Shown one piece after another: positions 45,619-54,127 of a stretch of 64,000 nucleotides of DNA. Source of the DNA: JBDSSS01 sp963764195 (GTDB taxonomy: Bacteria; Actinomycetota; Actinomycetes; Actinomycetales; Dermatophilaceae). Both the position numbers and the translations under genes were made by a program. The notes below the pieces were generated by a model that saw only the letters and a program-made list of their open reading frames with translations, had not been told where the DNA came from and searched no databases. Positions within the stretch are counted from its first letter, which is position 1, and every line of letters starts with the position of its first letter. The stretch spans positions 248,001 through 312,000 of the forward strand of contig CAVXRG010000010.1 of the NCBI GenBank assembly GCA_963764195.1, in the 5' to 3' direction.

Positions 45619-47126
45619 GCGGAATCGGGCACCGTGAAGGCGCAGGCGACCTCGACGAGCAGCCGGGTGCCGAACGCCGTCGCGCCCTTGTTGCGCCACC
45701 CGCGGGCGTCGGGCAGCTGGGCGGTGCCGGCGATGTCGATGTGGGCCCAGGGGGTCTCACCCACGAACTCTGCGAGGAAGAGCGCGGCCGTGATCGACCC
45801 CGCGTTGACGCCGCCCATGTTGGTCATGTCGGCGATCGGCGAGTCGAGCTGCGCCCGGTAGGGCCGGTGCAGCGGGAGCGGCCAGACCGGCTCGTCGACG
45901 ACGTCACCGGCCCGCCGGACCTGGTCGGCCAGACCGTCGTGGTTTGCCATGAGCCCCGCGACGTCGACGCCGAACGTGCGCAGGCACGCACCCGTGAGGG
46001 TGGCGATGTCGACGATGGCGTCGACACCCTGCTCCGTGGCGAGGACGAGCGCGTCGGCCATCACGAGGCGACCCTCGGCGTCGGTGTTGAGCACCTCCAC
46101 GGTCGTGCCGCCGCGCATCGTCAGCACGTCACCCAGCTTCATCGCCGAGCCGGACGGCATGTTGTCGGTGCACATGAGGTAGCCCGTCACCTCGGTGTGG
46201 CACCCGACGTCTCGCAGGGTCGACATGGCCCCGAGCACGCAGGCCGCGCCGGTCATGTCGTTCTTCATCTGCGCGTGTGACTCGTCGCTCGGCTTGAGGC
46301 TGATGCCGCCGGAGTCGTACATGATCCCCTTGCCGACGAGCGCGAGGTGACCCTGCGGTGACTCGGGCACATAGCGCAGCCGCACCATGCGGGGCTCGTC
46401 GGTGCTGCCGAGGTTGACCCCGAGCAGCCCTCCGCAGCCCATCTCGGTCAGCTCCTCCCGACCGAAGACCTCGACCTCCAGCCCCGAGCGCCGCCCGACG
46501 TCCACGGCCACCTCCGCCATGCGCGCGGCGCTGAGGATCGCGGCCGGACAGTTCGACAGGTCGCGTGCCAGCATCGCCGCGTGGGCCAGCACGCTCCCCC
46601 GCTCGGCTCCCGAAGCGACCTCGTCCTCGACGTCGGCCGGCGCGACGATGACGAGGGACTCGAGGCCGGGGTCGTCGGCTCCCTTCCCGATGACGAACCG
46701 CCAGCGCGCGAGGATGACACCCTCGACGACGGCGGCCGCGAAGTCACTGGCCGACAGCGCCATCGCGACGCCGGGAAACTCGACGGCGAGCCGCGCCTGG
46801 TGGGGCACCGCCCGGGCGAAGTCGGCCGCGAGGTCCCGGACGAGGGCTGCGTCGACGACCGGCGCTGCGCCGACGCCGACCGCGACGAGAACCCTCCCGT
46901 GCGTGGTCGGCACGACCAGCGTGGCTCCGCGACCGGCCCGGAAACCGGCCGCCTCGAGAGCGGCCCGGTCGAGCCCGAGGTCGGTCGGCACCTCGCCCTC
47001 GGTGCCAACCGGGACGGCCACGGCCCCCGCCTCCTCCGGCGGTGGGAGGGACGTCGCCACGCTGACCGAGATCTCGAGGCGTGTTGACGGGGCAGGATCG
47101 GCGGCGCGGGCTGCTGGGGTGCTCAT
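45615..47126 (-). CDS. pepA: Leucyl aminopeptidase (M17)
   Basis: 503 residues. M17 motifs: VGKGIMYDSGGISLKPSDES with metal-binding Lys and Asp, MKNDMTGAACVLGAM, and the NTDAEGRLVMAD signature with catalytic Arg. The hexameric enzyme removes N-terminal residues from peptides. It leads the glsA operon. Confidence 0.96.
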   Translation of the reverse strand: MSTPAARAADPAPSTRLEISVSVATSLPPPEEAGAVAVPVGTEGEVPTDLGLDRAALEAAGFRAGRGATLVVPTTHGRVLVAVGVGAAPVVDAALVRDLAADFARAVPHQARLAVEFPGVAMALSASDFAAAVVEGVILARWRFVIGKGADDPGLESLVIVAPADVEDEVASGAERGSVLAHAAMLARDLSNCPAAILSAARMAEVAVDVGRRSGLEVEVFGREELTEMGCGGLLGVNLGSTDEPRMVRLRYVPESPQGHLALVGKGIMYDSGGISLKPSDESHAQMKNDMTGAACVLGAMSTLRDVGCHTEVTGYLMCTDNMPSGSAMKLGDVLTMRGGTTVEVLNTDAEGRLVMADALVLATEQGVDAIVDIATLTGACLRTFGVDVAGLMANHDGLADQVRRAGDVVDEPVWPLPLHRPYRAQLDSPIADMTNMGGVNAGSITAALFLAEFVGETPWAHIDIAGTAQLPDARGWRNKGATAFGTRLLVEVACAFTVPDSA

Positions 47127-47489
47127 GACGACTCTCTGGCTCGAGGGGCTGACGGGCGAGGACGGCCGGGGCGCGCGGCGGGCCGAGCGGCATACCGAGG
47201 CACGTCCCCAGCCTCAGCCACGGGGCGACCCCTGCCCTCACCCGTTGGGGGTGAAGCCGGGCCCCCGTGGCGGTGGCGAGCTCACCACACCGTGCGGCTC
47301 GTGCGGCCGGCGCACGTTCCGGGCGGTGGTCGCCGTGGGGGACGTCTCATTACCGGTACCACATACCCTGCCGGGTATATCGTGGAGGTGCGGGAAGCCA
47401 CTCCGGACAACGGGGGTCCCCCCACCCGAAGGTCCCCGATGCGGATCTATCGATGAGCCGGGTTGGTCCTCCCCCAGTGAGGAACCACC
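47127..47489. other. Divergent intergenic region, pepA / peroxiredoxin
   Basis: 363 bp without a gene. It contains the CsoR-like palindrome at 47363-47378 in its right part and a GGCATACC copy at about 47196. The left 230 bp show only weak GC-rich hairpins. Confidence 0.6.
47363..47378 (+). promoter_or_regulatory. CsoR/CstR-like operator
   Basis: ATACCC-TGCC-GGGTAT, a perfect 6+6 palindrome with a 4-base centre, of the type bound by CsoR-family repressors (including the persulfide sensor CstR). It lies 112 bp upstream of the peroxiredoxin start and overlaps the GTATAT that could be the -10 box. No CsoR gene is in the window. Confidence 0.6.
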
Positions 47490-48215
47490 ATGGAAACCAC
47501 AGAGATCACCACCCCCGCCATGCCGAGGATCGGCGACACCGCCCCGGCGTTCACTGCACACACGACACAGGGCGACATCAGCTTCCCGGGCGACTACGTC
47601 GGCCGATGGGTCGTGCTCTTCTCGCACCCAGCCGACTTCACCCCCGTCTGCACGAGCGAGTTCATGACCTTCGCGTCGCGCCAGTCGGAGTTCGAGAGGC
47701 TCAACACCGCCCTGGTCGGCCTCTCCGTCGACGGGCTCTACAGCCACATCGCGTGGCTGCGCACCATCCAGGAGAAGATGGTCTACCGCGACATGATCAA
47801 CGTCGAGGTGACCTTCCCGCTCATCGACGACGTCTCGATGAAGGTGGCCGGCCTCTACGGGATGATCATGCCCGGCGAGGCGACGACCCAGGCCGTCCGT
47901 GCCGTCTTCGTCATCGACCCCCACGGCATCGTGCGCACCATCATCTACTACCCACTGTCCCTGGGCCGGAACATCGACGAGCTGCTGCGAGTCGTCGTGG
48001 CCCTGCAGACGGCCGATGCGTTCGATGTCGCCACCCCTGCCGACTGGGTGCCCGGCGAACGGGTCATCGTGCCTCCGCCGGGCTCGTGCGGCACAGCCAA
48101 GGAGCGGGTGGACGGCCACGCCGCCGACGTCGAGTGCGTCGACTGGTTCTTCTGCACCAAGGAGATCACCAAGGACCAGATCGAGGAGAACCTCTACGTC
48201 ACGAACTACGCCTGA
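47490..48215 (+). CDS. Peroxiredoxin, Prx6/archaeal thiol peroxidase type
   Basis: 241 residues. Peroxidatic Cys54 in the motif HPADFTPVCTSEF. The C-terminal arm is long, and Cys-x5-Cys (CVDWFFC near residue 220) matches the spacing of the resolving cysteines of archaeal Prx6-type enzymes. It reduces hydroperoxides. It precedes the SQR gene by 84 bp in the same direction behind the CsoR-like site, suggesting oxidation of sulfur species or protection during it. Confidence 0.93.
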   Translation: METTEITTPAMPRIGDTAPAFTAHTTQGDISFPGDYVGRWVVLFSHPADFTPVCTSEFMTFASRQSEFERLNTALVGLSVDGLYSHIAWLRTIQEKMVYRDMINVEVTFPLIDDVSMKVAGLYGMIMPGEATTQAVRAVFVIDPHGIVRTIIYYPLSLGRNIDELLRVVVALQTADAFDVATPADWVPGERVIVPPPGSCGTAKERVDGHAADVECVDWFFCTKEITKDQIEENLYVTNYA

Positions 48216-48299
48216 ACTGACCCCATGACCGTCACGTCGGGGGCATACCCGAGGGGCCTGTCCTGACGTGAGCACCCACTCGTCGAAGGAGACGAACCC

Positions 48300-49757
48300 A
48301 TGGCTGATGTCATCATTCTCGGTGCGGGAGTTGCCGGCCACACCGCAGCTCTGCATCTGAGTCGCCTACTCTCCAAGGGACACACGGTGACCGTCGTGTC
48401 GCCCAACTCCCACTGGAACTGGATCCCCAGCAACATCTGGGTGGGGGTCGGAAGGATGACGAAGAAGGACGTCGTCTTCCCCTTGGCCCCGGTCTACCGG
48501 CGCAAGGGCATCCGCTTCGTCCAGGCCAAGGCGGTGGCCATCCGTCCGGACGGTGACGCCGAGGATGGACGAGGAGCGGTCGACGTCGTCCACACGGGCC
48601 GCGAGCGCGAGGGCACGCAGCAGCGGCTCCGCTACGACTACCTCGTCAACGCAACCGGACCGCAGCTGAGGTTCGGCATGACGGACGGTCTCGGACCCGA
48701 CGAGGGCCACACCGTCTCGGTGTGCACGGCCGACCACGCCGTCCACGCGGCGGAGCAACTTCGTGCCAGCATCGCGAGGATGCGCGCCGGAGAGCGGCAG
48801 ACCCTCGTCGTCGGGATGGGTCACGGCACGTGCACCTGTGAGGGGGCGGCCTTCGAGTACGTCTTCAATGTCGACCACGAGCTGCGCGAAGCCGGCGTCC
48901 GGGACCTGGCCAGAGTCGTCTACCTCACGAACGAGGCAGCCCTCGGCGACTTCGGCGTCGACGGCATGACGTTCGAGGAGAACGGCTTCCAGACGACCTC
49001 CGAGCTGTGGACGAGCAGCCTCTTTCGCGAGCGCGGTGTCGAGGCGATCCTCGGGGCCCACGTGCACCGGGTGGACCCCGGCGTCATCCACTACGAGACC
49101 CTCGACGGGGCGATGCACCAGCTCGCGTTCGACTTCGGGATGCTCCTGCCACCCTTCGGCGGGGTGCCGCTCGCGGCCTACGCCCGTGACGGCGAGGACA
49201 TCACGGACCGCCTCTTCGCGCCGAGCGGCTTCATGCGCGTCGACGCCGACTACACGGCCAAGGCGTATGAGCAGTGGCGCGGCGAGGACTGGCCGCGCAC
49301 CTACCTTGCCCCCGGCCACGACAACATCTTCGCCGTGGGTATCGCCTTCGCTCCACCCCACCAGATCTCGCGCCCGCGCAAGAGCCCCAACGGCACCGTC
49401 ATCACGCCCTCTCCGCCGCGCACCGGGATGCCGTCCGGCGTGATGGGCCGAACCGCCGCCCGGACAATCGCCGACCGGATCCGCAAGGGCGCCGGCGCCC
49501 CCGCGCACGAGGCGTCGATGGCGCGGATGGGGGCCGCGTGTGTCGCTTCGGCCGGCAACGGGATGCGCACGGGATCCGCGGCGGCCATGACGATGATGCC
49601 GGTGGTGCCGGACTACGCGCGCTACCCCACAGGGCGCGACCTGCAGGACACCCGCGGCGAGCTCGGACTCTCCGGCCACTGGGTGAAGCTGATGCTCCAC
49701 TACCTCTTCATCCACAAGGCCAAGGGCCGCCTCGGCTGGCAGCTGATCCCGGAATGA
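48300..49757 (+). CDS. Sulfide:quinone oxidoreductase-like FAD protein
   Basis: 485 residues. N-terminal FAD motif VIILGAGVAGHTAALHLSRL. Redox Cys candidates are Cys142 and the pair Cys178/Cys180 in GHGTCTCEG; the late GHDNIFAVGIAFAPP is the second FAD contact. The C-terminal 60 residues (MTMMPVVPDYARYP, WVKLMLHYLFIHKAKGRLGW) look like the amphipathic membrane anchor of SQR. SQR oxidises sulfide to polysulfide and reduces quinone. ATGA overlap with the next small gene. Confidence 0.88.
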   Translation: MADVIILGAGVAGHTAALHLSRLLSKGHTVTVVSPNSHWNWIPSNIWVGVGRMTKKDVVFPLAPVYRRKGIRFVQAKAVAIRPDGDAEDGRGAVDVVHTGREREGTQQRLRYDYLVNATGPQLRFGMTDGLGPDEGHTVSVCTADHAVHAAEQLRASIARMRAGERQTLVVGMGHGTCTCEGAAFEYVFNVDHELREAGVRDLARVVYLTNEAALGDFGVDGMTFEENGFQTTSELWTSSLFRERGVEAILGAHVHRVDPGVIHYETLDGAMHQLAFDFGMLLPPFGGVPLAAYARDGEDITDRLFAPSGFMRVDADYTAKAYEQWRGEDWPRTYLAPGHDNIFAVGIAFAPPHQISRPRKSPNGTVITPSPPRTGMPSGVMGRTAARTIADRIRKGAGAPAHEASMARMGAACVASAGNGMRTGSAAAMTMMPVVPDYARYPTGRDLQDTRGELGLSGHWVKLMLHYLFIHKAKGRLGWQLIPE

Positions 49758-49918
49758 GCGCCATGGACGAGAACATCCAGCCCGTCACCGACCTGTCGAA
49801 GGCCCCGCTCCCCACGGCGGACACGCTGCGCCGTCGCCGCAGCCTCCCGCTCCAGGCCGTGCGTTTCGTCTCCTTCAGCGCACGCATCATGCGGATGGTC
49901 CACAAGGGACACCACTGA
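49754..49918 (+). CDS. 54-residue peptide coupled to the SQR gene
   Basis: 54 residues, ATG overlapping the SQR stop. A short acidic N-terminus is followed by a basic, amphipathic segment (RRRRSLPLQAVRFVSFSARIM ends near residue 46; named by ends RRRRS to ARIM) and a KGHH end. It has no recognisable domain. The ATGA coupling and coding composition make it a likely real gene, possibly a membrane-surface partner of SQR. Confidence 0.7.
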   Translation: MSAMDENIQPVTDLSKAPLPTADTLRRRRSLPLQAVRFVSFSARIMRMVHKGHH

Positions 49919-49919
49919 C

Positions 49920-49953
49920 GCCCTCCCGGGAGCCTCCCACCGGGTCGGAGGGC
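49920..49953 (+). terminator. Terminator of the Prx-SQR operon
   Basis: GCCCTCC (49920-49926) pairs with GGAGGGC (49947-49953), with an inner CCCGG/CCGGG stem. It follows the small gene by 2 bp; no strong T-tract. Confidence 0.55.
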
Positions 49954-50018
49954 AGGAGCGGAGTACTCAGGAGGCGGGCCGGATCCCTGGGAGACCGCCT
50001 CTGAACTGCGACTTCGCC

Positions 50019-50059
50019 TGTCGGGGTGACCGGAGTTGAACCTGCGGCCTCTTGACCCC
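50019..50059 (-). pseudogene. Decayed 3' end of a tRNA-Pro (integration scar)
   Basis: The minus strand reads GGGGTCAAGAGGCCGCAGG, then TTCAACTCCGGTCACCCCGA and CA, matching the 3' anticodon arm, variable loop, T arm and acceptor of actinobacterial tRNA-Pro with a T-stem mismatch. The 5' half is absent. Such 3' fragments are left when an element integrates at a tRNA gene. Everything to its right has accessory character. The tRNA identity is from memory of typical sequences. Confidence 0.6.
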
Positions 50060-50348
50060 GCGATCGGTCCAGGTGGTCAAGGGTCCCTCGCGTGATGCCC
50101 GGCGACGATTCGTGGCGTGCAGATCCGAGCGCCGCGGGTATGCCGTTGGGCCCGGTCACCGCCACCTCCGTAACTCGGATGGGTGCGACCACCGACATGG
50201 GCCCATTGACGCCGAAGGGCTCTGGCGCACTCATGAGAGTCGAAACTTCCTGTCATGCCGACAGGTGCGGCCGACCCGCGAGGTCCGTGATCTCCCGGAT
50301 CTGCTTATGCCGATGACGGGACGCTGGCTGAGTGCCAGGGGTTCATTC

Positions 50349-50366
50349 ATAGCAGTTGCTATACTT
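50349..50366 (+). promoter_or_regulatory. Operator/-10 of the mntA-hepT operon
   Basis: ATAGCA-GT-TGCTAT (50349-50362) is a perfect palindrome overlapping a TATACT -10-like hexamer (50360-50365), 6 bp before the ATG. The transcript would be nearly leaderless. Autoregulation by the HTH of the first gene is likely. Confidence 0.6.
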
Positions 50367-50371
50367 CCCTC

Positions 50372-50842
50372 ATGGAAGAGGACCTGGCTCAGGTGGCGCG
50401 TCGTTCCGACCAAGCGGTGGCTCGGGCGCGCGCTGAGCTGGTGAGCACGGTCCGTCGGGCCGCGGCTGAGGGTCTGACCCAGGCGCAGATCGCCCGGGAG
50501 ATCGGTCGCAGCCAACCTGAGGTCTCCCGCCTCCTGCGGTTCCACGGGACCTCTCCACTGGCGCGACGACTGCGGCGTAGCGCCAGCCAGGTCCGACAGA
50601 TCGTGGCAGAGGCCGGCGGCGACCGGGTTCGAGTCTTCGGCTCCGTCGCCACCGGTTCGGACCGCCCCGACTCTGACGTTGACCTGTTGTTCACCATGGG
50701 TGCGCCACTGAGCCTGATGGACCTCGCGCGACTCGAGCAGCGTCTCGAGGCCGCGGTCGGTGCCCAGGTCGACCTGGTCCCGGACACCTCCATCAGGCCC
50801 GAGCTGCGGGACCGGGTGCTGGCCGAAGCCGTGGCGCTGTGA
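50372..50842 (+). CDS. mntA: MntA-type nucleotidyltransferase antitoxin with N-terminal HTH
   Basis: 156 residues. Residues about 30-60 form an HTH (EGLTQAQIAREIGRSQPEVS), residues about 80-110 the minimal nucleotidyltransferase motif GSx10DxD (FGSVATGSDRPDSDVDLLF). MntA enzymes AMPylate the HEPN toxin partner to neutralise it. The fused HTH fits the palindrome in front. The stop overlaps the hepT GTG (GTGA). Confidence 0.9.
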   Translation: MEEDLAQVARRSDQAVARARAELVSTVRRAAAEGLTQAQIAREIGRSQPEVSRLLRFHGTSPLARRLRRSASQVRQIVAEAGGDRVRVFGSVATGSDRPDSDVDLLFTMGAPLSLMDLARLEQRLEAAVGAQVDLVPDTSIRPELRDRVLAEAVAL

Positions 50843-51162
50843 CGCGCTCAGACCACGAGATCCTTCAGGAGGCGCTCACCCACTTCGACCTGGTGCTGCA
50901 TCACGCGCAATCTGACGTCACAGACCAGCTGGTCATCGACGCGGTGTGCATGCGGTTGTCCGCGGGGCTGGAAGTGTTGAACAGGCTTGATCCAGACGTG
51001 CGAGACGAGATGTTCGGCCGCAGCTGGCCCCTGATGTGGGGCATGCGCAACCGGATCGCCCACGGCTACCTCCTCGTGGAGCCGAGGGTCATCCGCAGCA
51101 CGCTCGACACCGACATCCCGGCGATCATCGACCAGATACACAAGGGCCTAGCTGAACGCTGA
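50839..51162 (+). CDS. hepT: HepT-like HEPN toxin
   Basis: 107 residues, GTG start inside the mntA end. The RNase motif Rx4HxY is intact as RNRIAHGY (about residues 70-77), including the Tyr that MntA modifies in characterised pairs. The family cleaves RNA or tRNA when not AMPylated. Both members of this module look functional, unlike most genes around. Confidence 0.9.
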   Translation: MTRSDHEILQEALTHFDLVLHHAQSDVTDQLVIDAVCMRLSAGLEVLNRLDPDVRDEMFGRSWPLMWGMRNRIAHGYLLVEPRVIRSTLDTDIPAIIDQIHKGLAER

Positions 51163-51163
51163 G

Positions 51164-51205
51164 CATGTCCGACATTGCCGGGGACGGGACGTCCGATCTT
51201 GCCGC
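51164..51205 (+). repeat. Two copies of the island motif
   Basis: GCATGTCCGACATTGCCG (starting 51163/51164) and GGACGTCCGATCTTGCCGC (51187-51205) lie in tandem just after hepT. They belong to the recurring element also seen near 53726, 54175, 60295, 60451 and 63471. Confidence 0.6.
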
Positions 51206-51288
51206 TCTACGAGTGGACGCCGACCCTGTCGAGTCGCAGGCATCGCGCCGGCGGCTTGTTCAGGCCTTGCGCATGAGAACATCACGGC

Positions 51289-51645
51289 GTGACGCAGGAG
51301 CTGAGCCGGCCACGGCCATCGCTTCCCCGACGGATCGGCTCGAAGGTGGCGGAGCTGGTCGGTGATGCCGTTGTAGAGGGCCTCTTCGCGGTTCTCGCGT
51401 GCTCAGTCGCTGGGGTTGTGATCGCTGGCTTCATCTGGGGGTGGAATCGCCACCCGGTGGCGACGGTCACCGCAAGTGCGGCGATGGCCCTCTTGCTCGG
51501 CTATGGCGCGTGGAGCCTCCGGCCAAGAGCACGAAAGGCACGTGAGAGCGGGCAGGGTCGGCGGATTGCCGCCCTCGCTTCCGGCGCCGTGCTCGTGACA
51601 GCCGTGTGGCTGCTCTACGTCCTCACCTACTGCAGCTGCGCCTGA
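51289..51645 (+). CDS. Small membrane protein, unknown
   Basis: 118 residues, GTG start. Three hydrophobic segments: GLFAVLACSVAGVVIAGFIW, ATVTASAAMALLLGYGAW and AALASGAVLVTAVWLLYVL. A basic stretch (RPRARKARESGQGRR) lies between helices 2 and 3. No family recognised; it sits between the TA module and the IS110 element. Confidence 0.55.
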   Translation: MTQELSRPRPSLPRRIGSKVAELVGDAVVEGLFAVLACSVAGVVIAGFIWGWNRHPVATVTASAAMALLLGYGAWSLRPRARKARESGQGRRIAALASGAVLVTAVWLLYVLTYCSCA

Positions 51646-51983
51646 GCGCACTGCGGACGGGGGCCGACACCCGCCCATGTCCGGGTCGAGTGGAACGGCC
51701 GCTCATGCCGCGCATCGGGCGTCCGATCCTCATGGGTTCTAGCCGGGTGCCTGGTTCTGCTGGGAGGCTCGGTTCTGGTAGCGGCTGGCGGGTCAGCACT
51801 TTCCGATTCTGATCCTTGAGGTCTTGCGGCAGACCGTGCGCCTGCCAGTCGTGAGGAGGCGGTGACCGCTGCTGGGATGTCGTGCCGATCGGATGTCGAT
51901 CTGAGCACTTTGGCCATGAGATCGCTGGGAAGTCCTCCTCCACGCTGCTGACGATGGCAATCAGTCTGAGGAGGTTAGGTGCG

Positions 51984-52727
51984 ATGTTGTTCGTGGGTGA
52001 TGACTGGGCCGAGGACCACCATGACGTCGAGCTCGTCGACGAGGACGGCACGGTGCTGGCGAGGAAGCGTTTCCCGGAAGGGCTGGCTGGGGTGACCCGG
52101 TTGCATGCCTTGATCGCTGAGCAGCTGCCGGACCCGGGCCGTGACCCGGGGCGCGACCCGGGGTTGGTGGCGCAGGTGGTGGTCGGGATCGAGACCGAAC
52201 GCGGCCCGTGGGTCGCGTCGCTCGTTGCCGCCGGGTACACGGTGTACGCGATGAACCCGAGGTCGGCGGCGCGGTATCGGGAGCGGCACTCGGTGTCCGG
52301 GGCGAAGTCCGACGCGGGCGATGCGCACGTGTTGGCCGAGATCGTCCGGTTGGACCGGGCCGGGCATCGCCCGGTCGCTGGGGACAGCACGCTCGCCGAA
52401 GGGATCAAGCTCGCCTCCCGGGCCCATCAGGGTCTGGTGTGGGAACGGACCCGGCACGTGCTACGGCTGCGGAGCGCGTTGCGGGAGTTCTATCCCGCTG
52501 CGCTGCAGGCGTTCCCGGAGCTCGACGCCCCGGACGCGCTCGAGCTGCTGGCCAAGGCCCCCGACCCGGACCGCGGGGCAGGGTTGACCCGCCGCACGCT
52601 CGTGACGGTCTTCACCAGGTCGCGCCGGCGCGACCCGCAGTCGCGAGCCGAGACCGTGTTGGGGGTGCTACGCGCGCAGGAGCTGCGACAGCCTGGACCG
52701 GTCCAGGCGGCGTTTGCTGCGACGTGA
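51984..52727 (+). CDS. IS110 transposase, N-terminal part (DEDD)
   Basis: 247 residues from the ATG at 51984 with GAGGAGG 10 bp upstream. DEDD RuvC-like domain: FVGDDWAEDHHDVELVDEDG, VVGIETERGPW and KSDAGDAHVLAEIVRLD. The frame ends at TGA 52725 after FAAT; the remaining transposase continues in another frame from a GTG overlapping that TGA. Confidence 0.85.
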   Translation: MLFVGDDWAEDHHDVELVDEDGTVLARKRFPEGLAGVTRLHALIAEQLPDPGRDPGRDPGLVAQVVVGIETERGPWVASLVAAGYTVYAMNPRSAARYRERHSVSGAKSDAGDAHVLAEIVRLDRAGHRPVAGDSTLAEGIKLASRAHQGLVWERTRHVLRLRSALREFYPAALQAFPELDAPDALELLAKAPDPDRGAGLTRRTLVTVFTRSRRRDPQSRAETVLGVLRAQELRQPGPVQAAFAAT

Positions 52728-53224
52728 CCGCGCAGGTCGCCTTGATCGTTGCCCTGAACGAGCAGATCGAGATCTTGGGCCAGGTGGTGGGCGAGCATTT
52801 TGGCCGGCACCCGGCAGCGGAGCTGATCACCAGCCTGCCGGGACTGGGCGTGATCCTGGGGGCTCGCCTGCTCGGTGAGTTCGGTGACGACCCGCACCGC
52901 TACGTCGACGCGAAAGCGCGCAAGTCCTACGCCGGGACCGCGCCGATCACCAAAGCCTCAGGCAAGAAGAAGGCCGTCCTGTCCCGGCACGCACGGAACA
53001 AGCACCTCGCCGACGCCGCGCAGCAGTGGGCGTTCTCCTCAATGCGAGGCTCACCCGGCGCCAAGGCCTACTACCAACAGATCCGAGCCCGCGGCACCAG
53101 CCATCAAGCCGCGCTACGCCAGCTCGCGAACCGATGGATCGGCATCCTTCACGGCTGCCTGAAAACCGGAGCCCTCTACGACGAGAACACCGCCTGGGCC
53201 CACATCATCGAACGCGCCGCTTGA
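52724..53224 (+). CDS. IS110 transposase, C-terminal part
   Basis: 166 residues, beginning VTAQVALIVALNEQIEILG at the GTG that overlaps the upstream TGA. It contains the transposase_20 region: LPGLGVILGARLLGEFGDDP, KSYAGTAPITKASGKK and the catalytic Ser region near HARNKHLADAAQQWAF. Together the two parts (about 413 residues) equal one IS110 transposase; a single missing base would join them. A programmed shift or split expression cannot be excluded. Confidence 0.8.
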   Translation: MTAQVALIVALNEQIEILGQVVGEHFGRHPAAELITSLPGLGVILGARLLGEFGDDPHRYVDAKARKSYAGTAPITKASGKKKAVLSRHARNKHLADAAQQWAFSSMRGSPGAKAYYQQIRARGTSHQAALRQLANRWIGILHGCLKTGALYDENTAWAHIIERAA

Positions 53225-53241
53225 CAGAACCAGAACCTGGG

Positions 53242-53712
53242 ATGTCTGCCGCGTTGAGGGCGGCTAGGTCGGAGTATCTTGCCGGCATGGGCGGTGTGGA
53301 GCAGGTGTTTGCTGAGGGGATCGCGCCGAGCGGAGATGCGTGGATCTTGAGCTGGGCGGGCGATGACCGCGAGGGAGTCACCTGGCTGCGCGTCACCACC
53401 CCCGACGGCCACACCCACAAGGGCGGCTATGGCAGCGCGTCCATCCATCCCGACTCGCCGTTGTCCATGTACACGGGTAGCGCCGACAACGTTCCGAACG
53501 GCGGCATTTTGCGCGTCGCCACCGGCGCACTGGGTCTGGTGGTCACGACTTCTGACGGGCTTACACAAGCGTTGGATCTCGTACCACATCCCGCACACGA
53601 GGGAACCCTGGTCGCAGCCCTGGTCTATGCCCCTGGAACGAGCATCGTGGCGATCCGTGTGGTCGACGCGGACGGTGGGCGCGAGGTCTCGATCACCCAG
53701 CCTCAGGTCTAG
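53242..53712 (+). CDS. Hypothetical protein
   Basis: 156 residues from the ATG at 53242; a second ATG at 53287 (MGGVEQVFAEG) is also possible. Beta-rich sequence (WILSWAGDDREGVTWLRVTT, VATGALGLVVTTSDGL) with no recognised family. Its 5' end abuts the IS110 element, so its native start may have been displaced. A copy of the island motif follows its stop. Confidence 0.55.
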   Translation: MSAALRAARSEYLAGMGGVEQVFAEGIAPSGDAWILSWAGDDREGVTWLRVTTPDGHTHKGGYGSASIHPDSPLSMYTGSADNVPNGGILRVATGALGLVVTTSDGLTQALDLVPHPAHEGTLVAALVYAPGTSIVAIRVVDADGGREVSITQPQV

Positions 53713-53725
53713 CTCGGGGGACGCC

Positions 53726-53743
53726 GACGTCCGGACATGCCGC
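53726..53743 (+). repeat. Island motif copy
   Basis: GACGTCCGGACATGCCGC, 14 bp after the stop of the hypothetical gene, same orientation as the other copies. Confidence 0.55.
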
Positions 53744-53794
53744 TCTTCGAGCGTGGCTATGCATGGCCGTGCGGGGTGCCGATAGTTTCCGCCC

Positions 53795-54127
53795 ATGAGG
53801 CCTTCAGGCGGCGTGTCGTTAATGCTGGCTGTGCTCGCGTTGAGCGCTTGTGCTGAGACAGCAACACGTGACGCGCAACGAGCGGTAGCCAAGTGCTCAC
53901 TCCCGGTCGAGTCTCATCTCGGACTGGCGCCCGGACAGTCCTGGGACAAGTCCGACGTGTCGGTCGAGGAGCTCGACAACGGAGGACTGCGTGTATCTGC
54001 GGTGGCCACCGTCCGCACCGCCGGCAGCGGCAATGTGACGGACCGCCCGTACGTGTGCGATGTTGCTCCCGACCCGAGTGACGAGCGTGGCTTCCGCGTC
54101 GTCAGCGTCCAGGTGCAGCGGGGGTAG
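53795..54127 (+). CDS. Small lipoprotein, unknown
   Basis: 110 residues. A lipoprotein signal peptide (SLMLAVLALSACAE) with lipobox LSAC places it on the outer face of the membrane. The mature part contains two further Cys and acidic strands (DVSVEELDNGGLRVSAVATV). No family recognised. Degenerate island-motif copies follow (54142-54190). Confidence 0.65.
   Translation: MRPSGGVSLMLAVLALSACAETATRDAQRAVAKCSLPVESHLGLAPGQSWDKSDVSVEELDNGGLRVSAVATVRTAGSGNVTDRPYVCDVAPDPSDERGFRVVSVQVQRG

Larger units (their letters stand above)
51740..53240 (+). mobile_element. IS110-family element (split transposase)
   Basis: The element holds an IS110 transposase in two frames. Possible ends: CCTGGTTCTGCTGGG near 51749 and, in inverted orientation, CCCAGGTTCTGGTTCTG near 53225-53241. 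IS110/IS1111 elements lack classic terminal repeats, so the borders are approximate. The 240-300 bp before the transposase start hold no gene. Its insertion lies next to the start of a hypothetical gene at 53242. Confidence 0.65.
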
